In this document: positions 51,816-62,221 of the stretch, in pieces
How positions within the stretch are numbered: the first letter of the stretch is position 1
Layout of the letters: every line of letters begins with the position of its first letter
Origin: Mixta gaviniae
GTDB taxonomy: Bacteria > Pseudomonadota > Gammaproteobacteria > Enterobacterales > Enterobacteriaceae
DNA length: 64,000 bases
Reading direction: 5' to 3'
Assembly: GCF_002953195.1 (NCBI RefSeq)
Contig: NZ_CP026377.1
Location: 4,092,001 to 4,156,000 of the forward strand
The notes under the pieces: model-generated
The model's database searches: none
Seen by the model: the letters and a program-made list of their open reading frames with translations, nothing else
Told to the model about the DNA's origin: nothing
Position numbers and translations under genes: made by a program

Positions 51816-52070
51816 TCGGGCGCGAACGTCCGATCCTTTAAGGGGAACCATAGTCGGGCGCGAACGCCCGATCGTTAAGGGGGAAACCGCAGTCGGGCAC
51901 TGACGCCCGATCTGTTAAGGGGGAAACCGCAGTCGGGCGTGAACGCCCGATCGTTAAGCGGGAAACCGCAGTCGGGCGTGAACGCCCGATATTTTAAGCG
52001 GGAAACCACAGTCGGGCGCGAACGCCCGATCTGTTAAGGGAGAAACCGCAGCCGGGTACTGACGCCCGAC
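51816..52070. repeat. Seven tandem 39-40 bp units, each with a palindrome
   Basis: Copies begin at 51816, 51854, 51893, 51933, 51972, 52012 and 52052. Each has TCGGGCG-TGAA-CGCCCGA or a close variant, followed by a spacer of the type TCGTTAAGGGGGAAACCGCAG. The period alternates between 38 and 40 bp. The last copy is the most divergent (CCGGGTACTGACGCCCGAC). The array separates the aer stop (52080) from the dihydroxyacetone kinase leader. There is no T run, so these are not simple terminators. Confidence 0.93.
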
Positions 52071-52079
52071 GCCGCGGGA

Positions 52080-53624
52080 TTAGCGGAACACGCTGATCGC
52101 TTCAACCAGGCGCGTCGCCTGGCGCGTCATGCGTCCTGATGCTTCAGCGCCTTCCTGCACGCGCGCCGCGTTCTGGTGGGTGATCTCATCCAGGTTTTCC
52201 ACGGCCAGGCTGACTTCGCTCAGCGCGGTCGCCTGCTCAGCGGTGGCGGCGCTGATCTGGCCGATCAATTCTGAAACCGTCTGCACCTGGCCGACAATCT
52301 CCTGCATGGTGCCGCCGGTGTGATTCACTTGTCCGGTGCCGGTTTCCACCCGCTTCACGCTCGCTTCTACCAGCGCTTTGATCTCGCTGGCCGCCCTGGC
52401 GCTGCGGCTCGCCAGGTTGCGCACTTCGCCCGCCACAACGGCGAAGCCTTTGCCCTGTTCGCCCGCGCGCGCCGCCTCGACCGCCGCATTGAGCGCCAGG
52501 ATATTGGTCTGGAAAGCAATACCGTCGATTACGCTGATAATACTGGCGATCTTCTTCGAACTGTCGGCGATGTCATCCATCATGCCAATGGTCTCTTGCA
52601 TCGCGTTTCCGCCCTGTTGCGCCGCCTTGCTGGTCACTGCGGCAAGCTGATCCACTTCCGTGGCGCGCGCCTTGTTGCTGTTTACCGTGGCGGTCATTTC
52701 ATTCATGGTGGCGGCGGTTTGCTGCACGTTGGCCGCTGCCTGCTCGGTGCGCTGGCTCAGCTCTTCGTTGCTGCGCGCCATGGCGTCGCTGGCGCTCAGC
52801 ACGTTCACCGCCTGACCGCTGACATCATCCACCAGCCAGCGGAACATCAGCCCAAGCTGCCCGATGGCGCGCAGCGTCATGCCGATCTCATCGACCCGAT
52901 CGAGCGCCTCGACTTTATGGCTGTTACCGGTGGCAACATCCAGCGCCTGCCGGCAGACGCGCTCCAGCGGACGAGAGATCTGCTGCTCCAGCCAGAGGCT
53001 GGCCAGCAGCAGCAGGCCAGCCATGCCGGCGCTGAATAGCCCCAGCGCGCCCATACCCACACCCAGCGCCCACACCCCGGCGACGCTGAGCGGCAGCAGC
53101 GCCAGCAGCGTAGAGCGGATGCGCCAGCGCAGCGGCAGGGTCTTAAACAGCGAACGCCAGCGGCGCCAGCCGCTGTAGACCAGCAGCCCCTTATGCAGCC
53201 TGCGCCCTTTATGCCGTCCCGCCTTAAAATCGCCGTACAGCGTTTCCGCCTGCGCGATCTCTGCCGCCGTCGGCCGGGTGCGCACTGACATATAGCCCTG
53301 CGGCGCGCCGTTGCGGATCACCGGGATCGCATTGGCGCGCACCCAGTAGTGATCGCCATTTTTACACCGGTTTTTCACCAGGGCCGACCAGGGCTGCCCC
53401 TGCTTCAGCGTGGCCCACATATCCGCAAACGCCTCCGGCGGCATATCAGGGTGACGCACCAGGTTGTGCGGCTGGCCGTTGATCTCCTCCTGCGTGAAAC
53501 CGCTGACGTCGATAAAAGCGTCGTTCGCGTAGGTGATATAGCTATTGAGGTCGGTCGTTGTCATCAGCGTTGCGTCATCGCTAAACGCGAACTCCTGATG
53601 GGTAACGGGTTGGTTGTTACGCAT
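52080..53624 (-). CDS. aer: Aerotaxis receptor Aer
   Basis: This 514-residue transducer senses redox state through FAD bound to an N-terminal PAS domain and signals to CheA. The PAS region reads TTDLNSYITYANDAFIDVSG, QPHNLVRHPDMPPEAFADMW and KNGDHYWVRANAIPVIRNG. A membrane anchor follows (about residues 175-215), then a HAMP segment and the cytoplasmic hairpin tip NILALNAAVEAARAGEQGKG. There is no periplasmic sensor domain, as in E. coli Aer (506). The gene stands alone on the minus strand, with the hairpin array beyond its stop. Confidence 0.95.
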   Translation of the reverse strand: MRNNQPVTHQEFAFSDDATLMTTTDLNSYITYANDAFIDVSGFTQEEINGQPHNLVRHPDMPPEAFADMWATLKQGQPWSALVKNRCKNGDHYWVRANAIPVIRNGAPQGYMSVRTRPTAAEIAQAETLYGDFKAGRHKGRRLHKGLLVYSGWRRWRSLFKTLPLRWRIRSTLLALLPLSVAGVWALGVGMGALGLFSAGMAGLLLLASLWLEQQISRPLERVCRQALDVATGNSHKVEALDRVDEIGMTLRAIGQLGLMFRWLVDDVSGQAVNVLSASDAMARSNEELSQRTEQAAANVQQTAATMNEMTATVNSNKARATEVDQLAAVTSKAAQQGGNAMQETIGMMDDIADSSKKIASIISVIDGIAFQTNILALNAAVEAARAGEQGKGFAVVAGEVRNLASRSARAASEIKALVEASVKRVETGTGQVNHTGGTMQEIVGQVQTVSELIGQISAATAEQATALSEVSLAVENLDEITHQNAARVQEGAEASGRMTRQATRLVEAISVFR

Positions 53625-53937
53625 GAAATAATCCTTGAACGGGGCACAGACCGAGATGCGATGAATAGATTATGTTTTTCTATATTTTCGGCAGCCAGCG
53701 TCGGGATCTTTAATGTTAAAAACCGCTATTAGTTCGACAAAGGTCGCATTTTAAGCAGCTTCCCAGGGCATTGCCGCCAAAGGCGCGGCAAAGGTCAGGG
53801 TATGGGGAACCGTAAGTTTCATTTACCGGAGGTGAGGCGGGAGGGGATTTTGCGTTAAAGAGAGCGGGCGATAGCCGCAGAAAGCGCCGGCAAGGCGCAG
53901 GCCGCTCGCCATCAAAGGCGGTGCGGCCGCAAAGGCG
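53625..53937. other. Upstream region of aer
   Basis: No gene is seen in these 313 bp. The part next to aer (53640-53720) is AT-rich and should hold its promoter; chemotaxis genes often use sigma-28, but I could not identify a clear box. Confidence 0.4.
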
Positions 53938-54855
53938 TCAGCGCTGCGCGCTCGCCGCCTGACGCAGCGCCGGGCGGATAAAGCCGTGATGCTGTTCCAG
54001 CAGACGCTGCGCTTCCGGTGCGGAGAGCTGCCCCAGCACCATCAGAATGGCGGTTTTGCAGTGGCCGTCGCAGGCAGCCAGCGCCGTCTGCGCTTCTTCC
54101 GCGCCGCAGTCGGTCGCCTGCCTGACGATATTGATCTGGCGCTGCACCAGCTTCTGGTTGGTCGCCTCCACATCCACCATCAGATTGCCGAACACCTTGC
54201 CGCTGCGGATCATCGCGCCGGTGGTCAGCATATTCAGCACCAGCTTCTGCGCCGTTCCCGCCTTCAGCCGCGAGGAGCCGGTCACCACCTCCGGCCCTAC
54301 CACCGGCGTCAGGGCGATATGCGCCACGCGCGCCATCTCGCTGTCGGGGTTGCAGGTCAGCGCCACGGTGGTCGCCCCCTGACGGCGCGCGTAGTCGAGC
54401 GCGCCCAGCACATAAGGGGTGCGGCCGCTGGCGGCGATGCCGACCAGCACGTCGCGCGCACTAAAAGCGATCGCCTGCAGATCGTCCGCGCCCATTTGCG
54501 CATTATCTTCTGCATTTTCTACCGCCTGCAGAATCGCCTGATGGCCGCCGGCAATCAGCCCCACCACCTGCTCGCGCGGGGTGCCGAACGTAGGCGGGCA
54601 CTCGCTGGCGTCCAGAATCCCCAGCCGCCCAGAGGTGCCGGCGCCGCTGTAAATCAGCCGCCCGCCCTGCTGAAACGCGGCGCTAATCGCGTCCACCGCC
54701 TGGGCTATCTGCGGCACAATCGCCTCTACCGCCAGGGCGACTTTTTTATCTTCGTTATTAATGACGCGCAGCATCGCTTCGGTCGACAGCTCATCGATGT
54801 TTTCGCTGGCCGGATTGCGGCTTTCGGTGATCATGCGTGACAGATCGAGACTCAT
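53938..54855 (-). CDS. murQ: N-acetylmuramic acid 6-phosphate etherase
   Basis: The 305-residue SIS-domain enzyme cleaves lactate from MurNAc-6-phosphate to give GlcNAc-6-phosphate during cell-wall recycling. Family motifs are clear: [60 protein letters not shown] and [23 protein letters not shown] 54855 follows GGGAG. In E. coli murQ precedes the PTS gene murP; here no murP lies nearby, and the next gene downstream is aer. Confidence 0.95.
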   Translation of the reverse strand: MSLDLSRMITESRNPASENIDELSTEAMLRVINNEDKKVALAVEAIVPQIAQAVDAISAAFQQGGRLIYSGAGTSGRLGILDASECPPTFGTPREQVVGLIAGGHQAILQAVENAEDNAQMGADDLQAIAFSARDVLVGIAASGRTPYVLGALDYARRQGATTVALTCNPDSEMARVAHIALTPVVGPEVVTGSSRLKAGTAQKLVLNMLTTGAMIRSGKVFGNLMVDVEATNQKLVQRQINIVRQATDCGAEEAQTALAACDGHCKTAILMVLGQLSAPEAQRLLEQHHGFIRPALRQAASAQR

Positions 54856-54976
54856 AACAACTCCCTTATAAGGCGAACAAAGACGGCGGCAGGCGAACTG
54901 CACCGCGCCTTATAATGAGCAACTCTTTTGCAGAATGGAACCGCTTAAGCGGCGAACGACGGGAGAAAATCGCGGA

Positions 54977-55010
54977 TAAAAAAACGCCGCCCCGGCTTCA
55001 GGGGCGGCGT
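54977..55010 (-). terminator. Terminator after gltP
   Basis: On the minus strand ACGCCGCCCC and GGGGCGGCGT are perfect 10-bp arms around TGAAGCC, followed by seven T. It ends the gltP transcript. Confidence 0.95.
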
Positions 55011-55029
55011 TGTCATCGTTCAGGCGGGA

Positions 55030-56331
55030 TTAGCGTGCAGTCTGCATACGCAGCTGCTGCTCATACTTCGCCGCCTGCGCGGTATCGAACTGGTCTTCCC
55101 ACTTGGCGATGACCAGCACCGCCAGCGCATTGCCTACCACGTTCAGCGCGGTACGCGCCATATCCATGATACGGTCGACGCCGGCAATAAACGCCAGGCC
55201 TTCCAGCGGGATGCCGACGCTGCCCAGCGTCGCCAGCAGCACCACGAAGGAGACGCCCGGCACGCCCGCGATCCCTTTCGAGGTCACCATCAGCGTCAGC
55301 ACCAGCACGATCTCATCCATCAGAGAGAGATCGATACCGTACAGCTGCGCGATAAAGATCGCCGCGATGCTCTGATAGAGCGTGGAGCCGTCGAGGTTAA
55401 ACGAATAACCGGTCGGCACCACGAAACTGGTGATCGCCTTCGGCGCGCCGTAGGCTTCCATCTTCTCCATAATCCGCGGCAGCACCGTTTCGGAGCTGGA
55501 AGTGGAGTAAGAGAGGATCAGCTCATCTTTCAGGATGCGCATCAGCGTGGTGATTTTCAGCTTACATGCTCGCGCCACCGCGCCCAGTACCACGAAGGCA
55601 AAGAACAGGATGGCGGCATAAACCAGCAGCACCAGTTTCGCCAGCGGCCAAAGCGAGGAGAAGCCGAAGTTGGCGATGGTGACGGCGATCAGGGCGAACA
55701 CGCCTACCGGCGCGTAGCGCATGATCATATGCGTCACTTTAAACATGGTTTCCGATACCGAACGGAACACCTTCACCAGCGGATCGCGATGTTCAGACGG
55801 CAGCGAAGAGAGGCCGAGGCCAAACAGCACCGAGAAGAAGATAATCGGCAGCATATCGCCTTTGGCGATCGCCGCGAAAATATTCTGCGGGATCAGCGAC
55901 AGAATGGTGACCACCAGGCTATGCGCCCCGCTCTGCACCTGTTCAGTCGTCGCTTCATATTTAGAGATATCCACCGTTGCCAGCGTCGACATATCAATGC
56001 CGGTGCCAGGCTGAAAGACATTCGCCAGGGTAATCCCTACCACGATGGCAATGGTGGTAATCACTTCAAAGTAGACAATTGTTTTGACGCCGATTCGTCC
56101 AAGCTTCTTCGCGTCGCCCACGCCCGCAATACCTACCACAAGAGTAGAGATCACAATTGGCACCACAATCATCTTAATCAGATGAATAAAGATATCACCG
56201 GCAGGCGAGAGGATATTGGTGATTAACCATTCACGATCCTCAGGTTGGTTATGCAGAATCGCACCAACGATGACACCCAGCACCAACGCAATCAGTATTT
56301 GCCAGGCAAGGCTGATTTTAAAACCTTTCAT
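55030..56331 (-). CDS. gltP: Glutamate/aspartate:proton symporter GltP
   Basis: This 433-residue inner-membrane symporter belongs to the DAACS family. Family features include LLSPAGDIFIHLIKMIVVPI-type sequence near residue 45 (here ILSPAGDIFIHLIKMIVV), the serine-rich reentrant loop STSSSETVLPR and the second loop FVVPTGYSFNLDGSTLYQSI. Residues VGIAGVGDAKKLGRIGVKTI follow the E. coli GltP sequence closely, better than DctA. It is divergent from acs, as in the E. coli acs-gltP neighbourhood. Confidence 0.94.
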   Translation of the reverse strand: MKGFKISLAWQILIALVLGVIVGAILHNQPEDREWLITNILSPAGDIFIHLIKMIVVPIVISTLVVGIAGVGDAKKLGRIGVKTIVYFEVITTIAIVVGITLANVFQPGTGIDMSTLATVDISKYEATTEQVQSGAHSLVVTILSLIPQNIFAAIAKGDMLPIIFFSVLFGLGLSSLPSEHRDPLVKVFRSVSETMFKVTHMIMRYAPVGVFALIAVTIANFGFSSLWPLAKLVLLVYAAILFFAFVVLGAVARACKLKITTLMRILKDELILSYSTSSSETVLPRIMEKMEAYGAPKAITSFVVPTGYSFNLDGSTLYQSIAAIFIAQLYGIDLSLMDEIVLVLTLMVTSKGIAGVPGVSFVVLLATLGSVGIPLEGLAFIAGVDRIMDMARTALNVVGNALAVLVIAKWEDQFDTAQAAKYEQQLRMQTAR

Positions 56332-56840
56332 AGTGTTTCATTTCCTTAACAAACCCTGGTTCCGCACAGGAGCGCGGACATTTACACACTAAGGGAAATG
56401 GACAAAGTCCGGTAAAATCGAGGGTTATTGATGGTAGCGCCCGGAAAAGGGCCGTTGATAAGTACCATTATCAACGGGCGAAAAGCAACCTTTGCGGCGA
56501 TCTCTTTCGCCAGATTGAGAAGCGGCAAGATAAATGCCTTCAGGTTATGAAACCACTAACTCTATGTTCTAAAAAGTAATATAGCTTGCGCTTTCGGCAT
56601 AGCTATGCATTACAAGATGTGAACCGATCGCTGTTTTTTTCAACAGCGGCGGGCGGAATTACCTACACTTATCAGATAAGAAGTAAAGCGATTCTCTACC
56701 GCCAGGCTGGCGAAAAACCTGCATATTTCATCGCGTTTGTTATTCCCGTGATCTGTCGCGCAAAAAAGAAACAAAGCGCTGCTCCTCGCTGTTATTAACC
56801 TTTGATTGACATATGATTAACATCTTCAAGGAGACCAGCC
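56332..56840. promoter_or_regulatory. Divergent control region of gltP and acs
   Basis: No gene lies in this 509-bp region. A perfect 10-bp inverted repeat CCGTTGATAA-GTACCA-TTATCAACGG is at 56452-56477. The part before acs is AT-rich (56560-56820) with a GGAG ribosome site at 56830-56833. CRP control is expected for acs, but only half-sites such as TGTGAACCG (56619) are visible. Confidence 0.55.
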
Positions 56841-58796
56841 ATGAGCCAAATTATAAAACATCCCGTTCCCGCCAGCATCGCGGAACATACGCTGATAAAC
56901 GCGGAACAGTACCAGTCGATGTATCAACAATCGGTGCAGGATCCTGACGCTTTTTGGGGCGAGCAGGGAAAAATGCTGGACTGGATCAAACCTTACACCA
57001 GAGTAAAAAACACCTCCTTCGCACCGGGCAATATCAGCATTCGCTGGTATGAAGACGGCACGCTCAATCTGGCGGCCAACTGTCTGGATCGTCACCTGCA
57101 TGAGCGCGGCGATCACCCGGCGATTATCTGGGAAGGCGATGACGCCAGCGAAAGCAAAACCCTGACCTATCGTCAGCTGCATCGTGAAGTCTGCCGTTTC
57201 GCCAACGTGCTGAAAGAGCTGGAGATCAAAAAAGGCGATGTCGTCGCGATCTATATGCCGATGGTGCCGGAAGCGGCGGTAGCGATGCTGGCCTGCGCCC
57301 GTATCGGCGCGGTTCACTCAGTCATTTTCGGTGGCTTTTCCCCTGAGGCGGTGGCGGGACGCATTATCGATTCCAGCGCCCGTCTGGTTGTGACCGCCGA
57401 CGAAGGCGTGCGCGCAGGCCGCACCATTCCGCTGAAGAAGAACGTCGACGAGGCGTTGAAAAACCCTGGCGTCACCAGCATCGAGCATGTGGTGGTGCTG
57501 AAGCGCACCGGCAATGAGATCGCCTGGCAGAACGGCCGCGATCACTGGTGGCACGAACGCATGAACAGCGCCTGTTCGCACCACCAGCCGGAAGAGATGA
57601 ACGCCGAAGATCCGCTGTTTATCCTTTATACCTCTGGATCGACCGGCAAGCCGAAAGGCGTACTGCACACCACCGGCGGCTATCTGGTTTACGCCGCCGC
57701 CACGTTCAAATATGTCTTCGATTACCATCCAGGCGACGTCTACTGGTGTACCGCCGATGTCGGCTGGATCACCGGACACAGCTACCTGCTTTACGGGCCG
57801 CTGGCCTGCGGCGCCACCACGCTGATGTTCGAAGGGGTGCCCAACTGGCCGCAGCCGAGCCGCATGGCGGAAGTGGTCGACAAACATAAGGTGACGCTGC
57901 TCTATACCGCGCCGACGGCGATCCGCGCGCTGATGGCGGAAGGCGACCGGGCGATTAGCGGCACCAGCCGCGCCTCGCTGCGTATTTTGGGATCGGTGGG
58001 CGAGCCGATTAACCCGGAAGCCTGGGAGTGGTACTACAAAAAAATCGGCGACAGCCGCTGCCCGATTGTTGATACCTGGTGGCAGACCGAGACCGGCGGC
58101 TTCATGATCACCCCCCTGCCCGGCGCCACCGAGCTGAAGGCGGGTTCGGCGACCAAACCCTTCTTCGGCGTGCAGCCGGCGCTGGTGGATAACGAAGGCC
58201 AGAGCCAGGAAGGCGCCTGTGAAGGCAACCTGGTGATCGTCGATTCCTGGCCTGGGCAGGCGCGTACGCTGTTCGGCGATCACGAGCGCTTCGAACAGAC
58301 CTACTTCTCCACCTTTAAAAACATGTACTTCAGCGGCGACGGTGCGCGACGCGATGAGGATGGCTATTACTGGATCACGGGCCGCGTGGATGACGTGCTG
58401 AACGTCTCCGGCCATCGTCTGGGCACAGCTGAAATCGAATCGGCGCTGGTTTCCCACGCCAAAATCGCCGAGGCGGCGGTAGTTGGCATTCCACACAGCA
58501 TCAAGGGCCAGGCGATCTACGCCTATATCACGCTTAACCACGGTGAAGAGCCGACCCCCGAGCTGTATGCAGAGGTGCGCAGCTGGGTGCGCAAGGAGAT
58601 TGGACCGATCGCCACGCCGGACGTGCTGCACTGGACCGATTCGCTGCCGAAAACGCGCTCCGGCAAGATCATGCGCCGCATCCTGCGCAAAATCGCCACC
58701 GGCGACACCAGTAACCTGGGCGACACCTCAACGCTGGCCGATCCGGGCGTTGTGGAAAAACTGCTGGAGGAGAAACAGAGCATCACCATGCCTTAA
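56841..58796 (+). CDS. acs: Acetyl-CoA synthetase
   Basis: This 651-residue AMP-forming enzyme makes acetyl-CoA from acetate, ATP and CoA. Key motifs are present: the P-loop [18 protein letters not shown], the adenine-binding [10 protein letters not shown] and the C-terminal [15 protein letters not shown] with the lysine that is acetylated to switch the enzyme off. Length equals E. coli Acs (652). It heads the acs-yjcH-actP operon for acetate scavenging. Acetate becomes available when sugars run out, in line with CRP control in relatives. Confidence 0.98.
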   Translation: MSQIIKHPVPASIAEHTLINAEQYQSMYQQSVQDPDAFWGEQGKMLDWIKPYTRVKNTSFAPGNISIRWYEDGTLNLAANCLDRHLHERGDHPAIIWEGDDASESKTLTYRQLHREVCRFANVLKELEIKKGDVVAIYMPMVPEAAVAMLACARIGAVHSVIFGGFSPEAVAGRIIDSSARLVVTADEGVRAGRTIPLKKNVDEALKNPGVTSIEHVVVLKRTGNEIAWQNGRDHWWHERMNSACSHHQPEEMNAEDPLFILYTSGSTGKPKGVLHTTGGYLVYAAATFKYVFDYHPGDVYWCTADVGWITGHSYLLYGPLACGATTLMFEGVPNWPQPSRMAEVVDKHKVTLLYTAPTAIRALMAEGDRAISGTSRASLRILGSVGEPINPEAWEWYYKKIGDSRCPIVDTWWQTETGGFMITPLPGATELKAGSATKPFFGVQPALVDNEGQSQEGACEGNLVIVDSWPGQARTLFGDHERFEQTYFSTFKNMYFSGDGARRDEDGYYWITGRVDDVLNVSGHRLGTAEIESALVSHAKIAEAAVVGIPHSIKGQAIYAYITLNHGEEPTPELYAEVRSWVRKEIGPIATPDVLHWTDSLPKTRSGKIMRRILRKIATGDTSNLGDTSTLADPGVVEKLLEEKQSITMP

Positions 58797-58937
58797 CCCG
58801 CCGGGCGCCGCCCGTGTGAGCTACCCATAACAAGCGGCACGGCTGGCGCAGGCCAGCCGGTAAAACAGACGTCATAACACTATAAAAATTTCCTGAAGGG
58901 ATCTCCCCGATCCCTTCTTACCTCTGGAGACGCTGTA

Positions 58938-59249
58938 ATGAACGACGCTATCTATGCCCGGATAGAGAACAGCGCGCGCTTTAAAGAGCTGGTGCAAAAG
59001 CGCCAGCGTTTCGCGCTGATCCTGTCCATCATCATGCTTATCCTGTATGTCGGCTTTATCTTACTTATCGCTTTCGCCCCCGGCTGGCTGGGCGCGCCGC
59101 TGCACGCGGGCACCAACGTCACGCGCGGTATCCCTATCGGCGTCGGCCTGATTGTGATCTCTTTCCTGCTGACCGGCGTTTACGTCTGGCGCGCCAACGG
59201 CGAGTTCGATCGCCTTACCCGACAGATTATTGATGAGGTGAAAGCATGA
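58938..59249 (+). CDS. yjcH: DUF485 membrane protein YjcH
   Basis: The 103-residue protein has two transmembrane helices (about residues 25-45 and 64-85) and the DUF485 start [20 protein letters not shown]. It overlaps actP by 4 bp (ATGA) and is thought to help the ActP permease, though its precise function is unsettled. TCTGGAG precedes its ATG. Confidence 0.95.
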   Translation: MNDAIYARIENSARFKELVQKRQRFALILSIIMLILYVGFILLIAFAPGWLGAPLHAGTNVTRGIPIGVGLIVISFLLTGVYVWRANGEFDRLTRQIIDEVKA

Positions 59250-60907
59250 TCGGGCTAAAACGTACCGCTGCAGGCCTGACGCTGCTGCTTCCCTTGCCGC
59301 TGCTGGCCGCCGACGCCATCAGCGGCGCAGTACAGAAGCAGGGCACCAACTATCAGGCGATTTTCATGTTTCTGGTGTTTGTCGCCGGTACGCTGGGCAT
59401 CACCTGGTGGGCATCGAAACGCACCCGCTCGCGCAGTGATTACTACACCGCGGGCGGCAATATCACCGGCTTTCAGAACGGGCTGGCGATGGCCGGCGAC
59501 TTTATGTCCGCCGCCTCGTTTCTCGGCATCTCCGCGCTGGTTTATACCTCCGGCTACGACGGCCTGATCTACTCGCTGGGCTTCCTGGTCGGCTGGCCGA
59601 TCATTCTGTTTCTGATCGCCGAGCGGCTGCGCAACCTGGGCCGCTATACCTTCGCCGATGTCGCCTCTTACCGTCTGCAGCAGAAGCCGATCCGCACCCT
59701 CTCCGCCTGCGGCTCGCTGGTGGTGGTGGCGCTTTACCTGATTGCGCAGATGGTCGGCGCGGGCAAGCTGATTCAGCTGTTGTTTGGGCTGGATTACCAC
59801 GTGGCGGTGGTGCTGGTTGGCATTCTGATGGTGCTGTACGTGCTGTTCGGCGGTATGCTGGCCACCACCTGGGTACAGATTATCAAAGCGGTGCTGCTGC
59901 TGTTCGGCGCCTCCTTTATGGCGATTATGGTAATGAAGTCAGTCGGCTTCAGCTTTAATACGCTGTTTACCGAGGCGATGGCAGTGCATCCCAAAGGCCA
60001 GGCGATTATGCGCCCAGGCGGGCTGGTCAACGATCCCATCTCCGCGCTGTCGCTGGGGCTGGGGCTGATGTTCGGCACCGCCGGGCTGCCGCATATCCTG
60101 ATGCGCTTCTTTACCGTCAGCGACGCGCGCGAGGCGCGCAAAAGCGTGTTCTGGGCCACCGGCTTTATGGGTTACTTCTATTTCCTGACCTTTATTATCG
60201 GCTTCGGCGCGATCTTACTGGTAGGCGCTAACCCGGCGTTTAAAGATGCCGCTGGCGCGCTGATCGGCGGTAACAATATGGCGGCGGTGCATCTGGCGAA
60301 TGCGGTGGGTGGCAGCACCTTCCTCGGCTTTATCTCCGCCGTCGCCTTCGCCACCATTCTGGCGGTGGTCGCCGGGCTGACGCTGGCGGGCGCCTCTGCC
60401 GTATCGCACGATCTCTACGCCAGCGTGGTGCGTAAAGGCCAGGCGACCGAGCGCGAGGAGCTGCGGGTATCGAAAATTACCGTGCTGATATTGGGCGTGG
60501 TGGCGATTGCGCTGGGCATCCTGTTTGAAAAGCAGAATATCGCCTTTATGGTCGGGCTGGCCTTCTCGATCGCCGCCAGCTGTAACTTCCCGATCATCCT
60601 GCTGTCGATGTACTGGTCGCGGCTGACCACGCGCGGCGCGATGATCGGCGGCTGGCTGGGGCTGCTGACGGCGGTGGTGCTGATGATCCTCGGCCCAACG
60701 GTGTGGGTGCAGGTACTGGGCCACGCCTCACCGGTGTTCCCGTATGAATATCCGGCGCTGTTCTCGATGCTGGTTGCGTTTATCGGCACCTGGCTGTTTT
60801 CCATTACCGACCATTCCGCGCAGGGCGCACAGGAGCGTCAGCTGTTCCGCGCGCAGTTTGTGCGCTCGCAGACCGGCGTCGGTATCGATCAGGGTAAGGC
60901 GCACTAA
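59246..60907 (+). CDS. actP: Acetate/glycolate permease ActP
   Basis: This 553-residue sodium:solute symporter takes up acetate. A signal-like leader (about residues 1-22) precedes the SSS family core: [60 protein letters not shown] and [20 protein letters not shown]. About 13-14 hydrophobic segments are seen. The length is close to E. coli ActP (549). It is the last gene of the acs operon, with a terminator after it. Confidence 0.97.
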   Translation: MIGLKRTAAGLTLLLPLPLLAADAISGAVQKQGTNYQAIFMFLVFVAGTLGITWWASKRTRSRSDYYTAGGNITGFQNGLAMAGDFMSAASFLGISALVYTSGYDGLIYSLGFLVGWPIILFLIAERLRNLGRYTFADVASYRLQQKPIRTLSACGSLVVVALYLIAQMVGAGKLIQLLFGLDYHVAVVLVGILMVLYVLFGGMLATTWVQIIKAVLLLFGASFMAIMVMKSVGFSFNTLFTEAMAVHPKGQAIMRPGGLVNDPISALSLGLGLMFGTAGLPHILMRFFTVSDAREARKSVFWATGFMGYFYFLTFIIGFGAILLVGANPAFKDAAGALIGGNNMAAVHLANAVGGSTFLGFISAVAFATILAVVAGLTLAGASAVSHDLYASVVRKGQATEREELRVSKITVLILGVVAIALGILFEKQNIAFMVGLAFSIAASCNFPIILLSMYWSRLTTRGAMIGGWLGLLTAVVLMILGPTVWVQVLGHASPVFPYEYPALFSMLVAFIGTWLFSITDHSAQGAQERQLFRAQFVRSQTGVGIDQGKAH

Positions 60908-60962
60908 ACGCCGGCCCGCCGCTTAGCGAGCGGGCGCGACACCGCTTTTTACCCGACTCTAC

Positions 60963-60985
60963 GGGCCGCCTGGCGGCCCTTTTTT
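60963..60985 (+). terminator. Terminator after actP
   Basis: GGGCCG-CCTGG-CGGCCC forms a stem (extendable by two base pairs) followed by six T. It ends the acs-yjcH-actP operon. Confidence 0.92.
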
Positions 60986-60998
60986 ATCGCGCGGCCGC

Positions 60999-61697
60999 TT
61001 AGCCGGCCGCCCACATCAGCTGGCCGATCAGCGGCGCAATAACCACCGTAACCACGCCCGACAGCATCATCACCAGGCTGGAGACTACCCCCTCCTGCTG
61101 CCCTAACTCATAGGCGCGCGCGGTGCCCGCGCCGTGCGAAGCGGCGCCGAAACCCGCGCCTTTCGCCAGCCCCTGCTTAACCGCCAGCCGCAGGAACAGC
61201 ACATCGCCGACCGCCATGCCGAAGACGCCGGTGATCACCACAAACAGCGCCACCAGATCGGGCTGTCCGCCCACCTGCTGCGCCGCCGCCAGCGCGAAGG
61301 GCGTGGTGATCGAGCGTACCGCGAGGCTGCGCTGTATAATTTCCGGCAGCGTCAACAGACGCGCCAGCCATACCGAGCTGCAGACCGCCACCAGCGTGGC
61401 GGTTATTACGCCCGCCGACAGCGACAGCCAGTGACGGCGGATAATCGCCATGTTTTCATACACCGGCACGGCAAACGCCAGCGTCGCCGGGCCGAGCAGC
61501 CACAGCAACCAGCGGCTCTCGCCAATATAATCCTGCCAGGAGATATGGGTCATCAGCAACATCCCCACCAGCAGCAGCGGCGTCAGCACCAGCGGCATCA
61601 GCAGCAGCTTGCGCCAGCGGCGATAGAGCCGTTTATTCAGGAAATAGACGCAGAGCGTGGCGATAAAACAGAGCAGGCTGATAATCAGATCATTCAT
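60999..61697 (-). CDS. CidB/LrgB-family membrane protein
   Basis: The 232-residue protein matches the LrgB/CidB/YohK family with about six or seven transmembrane segments: LWLLGPATLAFAVPVYENMA, RSLAVRSITTPFALAAAQQV and AAGAGFGAASHGAGTARAYE-like sequence (here KGAGFGAASHGAGTARAYEL). Together with the CidA partner it is viewed as a holin/antiholin-like or metabolite transport system linked to acetate and pyruvate metabolism. ATG 61697 overlaps the cidA end by 8 bp. The nearby acs operon and the divergent LysR gene fit this view. Confidence 0.9.
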   Translation of the reverse strand: MNDLIISLLCFIATLCVYFLNKRLYRRWRKLLLMPLVLTPLLLVGMLLMTHISWQDYIGESRWLLWLLGPATLAFAVPVYENMAIIRRHWLSLSAGVITATLVAVCSSVWLARLLTLPEIIQRSLAVRSITTPFALAAAQQVGGQPDLVALFVVITGVFGMAVGDVLFLRLAVKQGLAKGAGFGAASHGAGTARAYELGQQEGVVSSLVMMLSGVVTVVIAPLIGQLMWAAG

Positions 61698-62115
61698 GGC
61701 GTGCCTGCTTACGTCGGGCCAGCCAGATTTCCAGCCGGTAAACGCGATCCACCACCAGTGCTGTGGCACCCAGCACCATCAGCGTGCTGAGGGCGATAAC
61801 GACGCAGATACGCCAGCCTTCTGTTTTCAGCAGGTCGCCGTAATTGACCACCGCCACCACTGCCGGCACGAAAAACAGCAGCATTTCCGCCAGCAGCCAG
61901 CTGCCACCCGCCTTCACCCACTTCAGCGGCACCACACGCAGCATAATCAGCGCCAGCAGCAAAAGCATACCGACGATATTGGCCGGCAGCGGCAAATGCA
62001 GCCAGCCCACCAGCTGCTGGGCAACGATAAACAGGCCGATATAGATACCGACCTGCAACGGCACCTGCATACGCTGCAGCCAGCCGGTTCTTTGCGGGCT
62101 TATCGCGACCGCCAT
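61690..62115 (-). CDS. CidA/LrgA-family holin-like protein
   Basis: The 141-residue protein has four hydrophobic segments and the family pattern VGIYIGLFIVAQQLVGWLHL, PLPANIVGMLLLLALIMLRV and LLFFVPAVVAVVNYG. It is the first gene of a two-gene operon with the CidB-like protein. Members in staphylococci control murein hydrolase activity and death; in enterics the role is less clear. It is divergent from a LysR regulator 106 bp away. Confidence 0.92.
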   Translation of the reverse strand: MAVAISPQRTGWLQRMQVPLQVGIYIGLFIVAQQLVGWLHLPLPANIVGMLLLLALIMLRVVPLKWVKAGGSWLLAEMLLFFVPAVVAVVNYGDLLKTEGWRICVVIALSTLMVLGATALVVDRVYRLEIWLARRKQARHE

Positions 62116-62221
62116 AATGGGTTTCTCCTGTTTTTCTGTGACGGCTGTCAGTATACGGCGCTGTTAAAGGGTGAAAAAAATGAATTAAAATCATCCAAAC
62201 TATGCACAGAAGGAATAGTTT

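Noticed and set aside
51816..52070. CRISPR array suggested by seven similar repeats
   Set aside because: The segments between palindromes are themselves repeated, so there are no unique spacers, and no cas genes are present.
55030..56331. Reading the symporter as DctA (C4-dicarboxylate)
   Set aside because: Sequence blocks and neighbourhood match GltP more closely, including the start of the protein and divergence from acs.
57318..58631. Long antisense reading frame opposite acs
   Set aside because: Same reason: acs is full-length and conserved, and the opposite frame has no ribosome site or recognisable domain.
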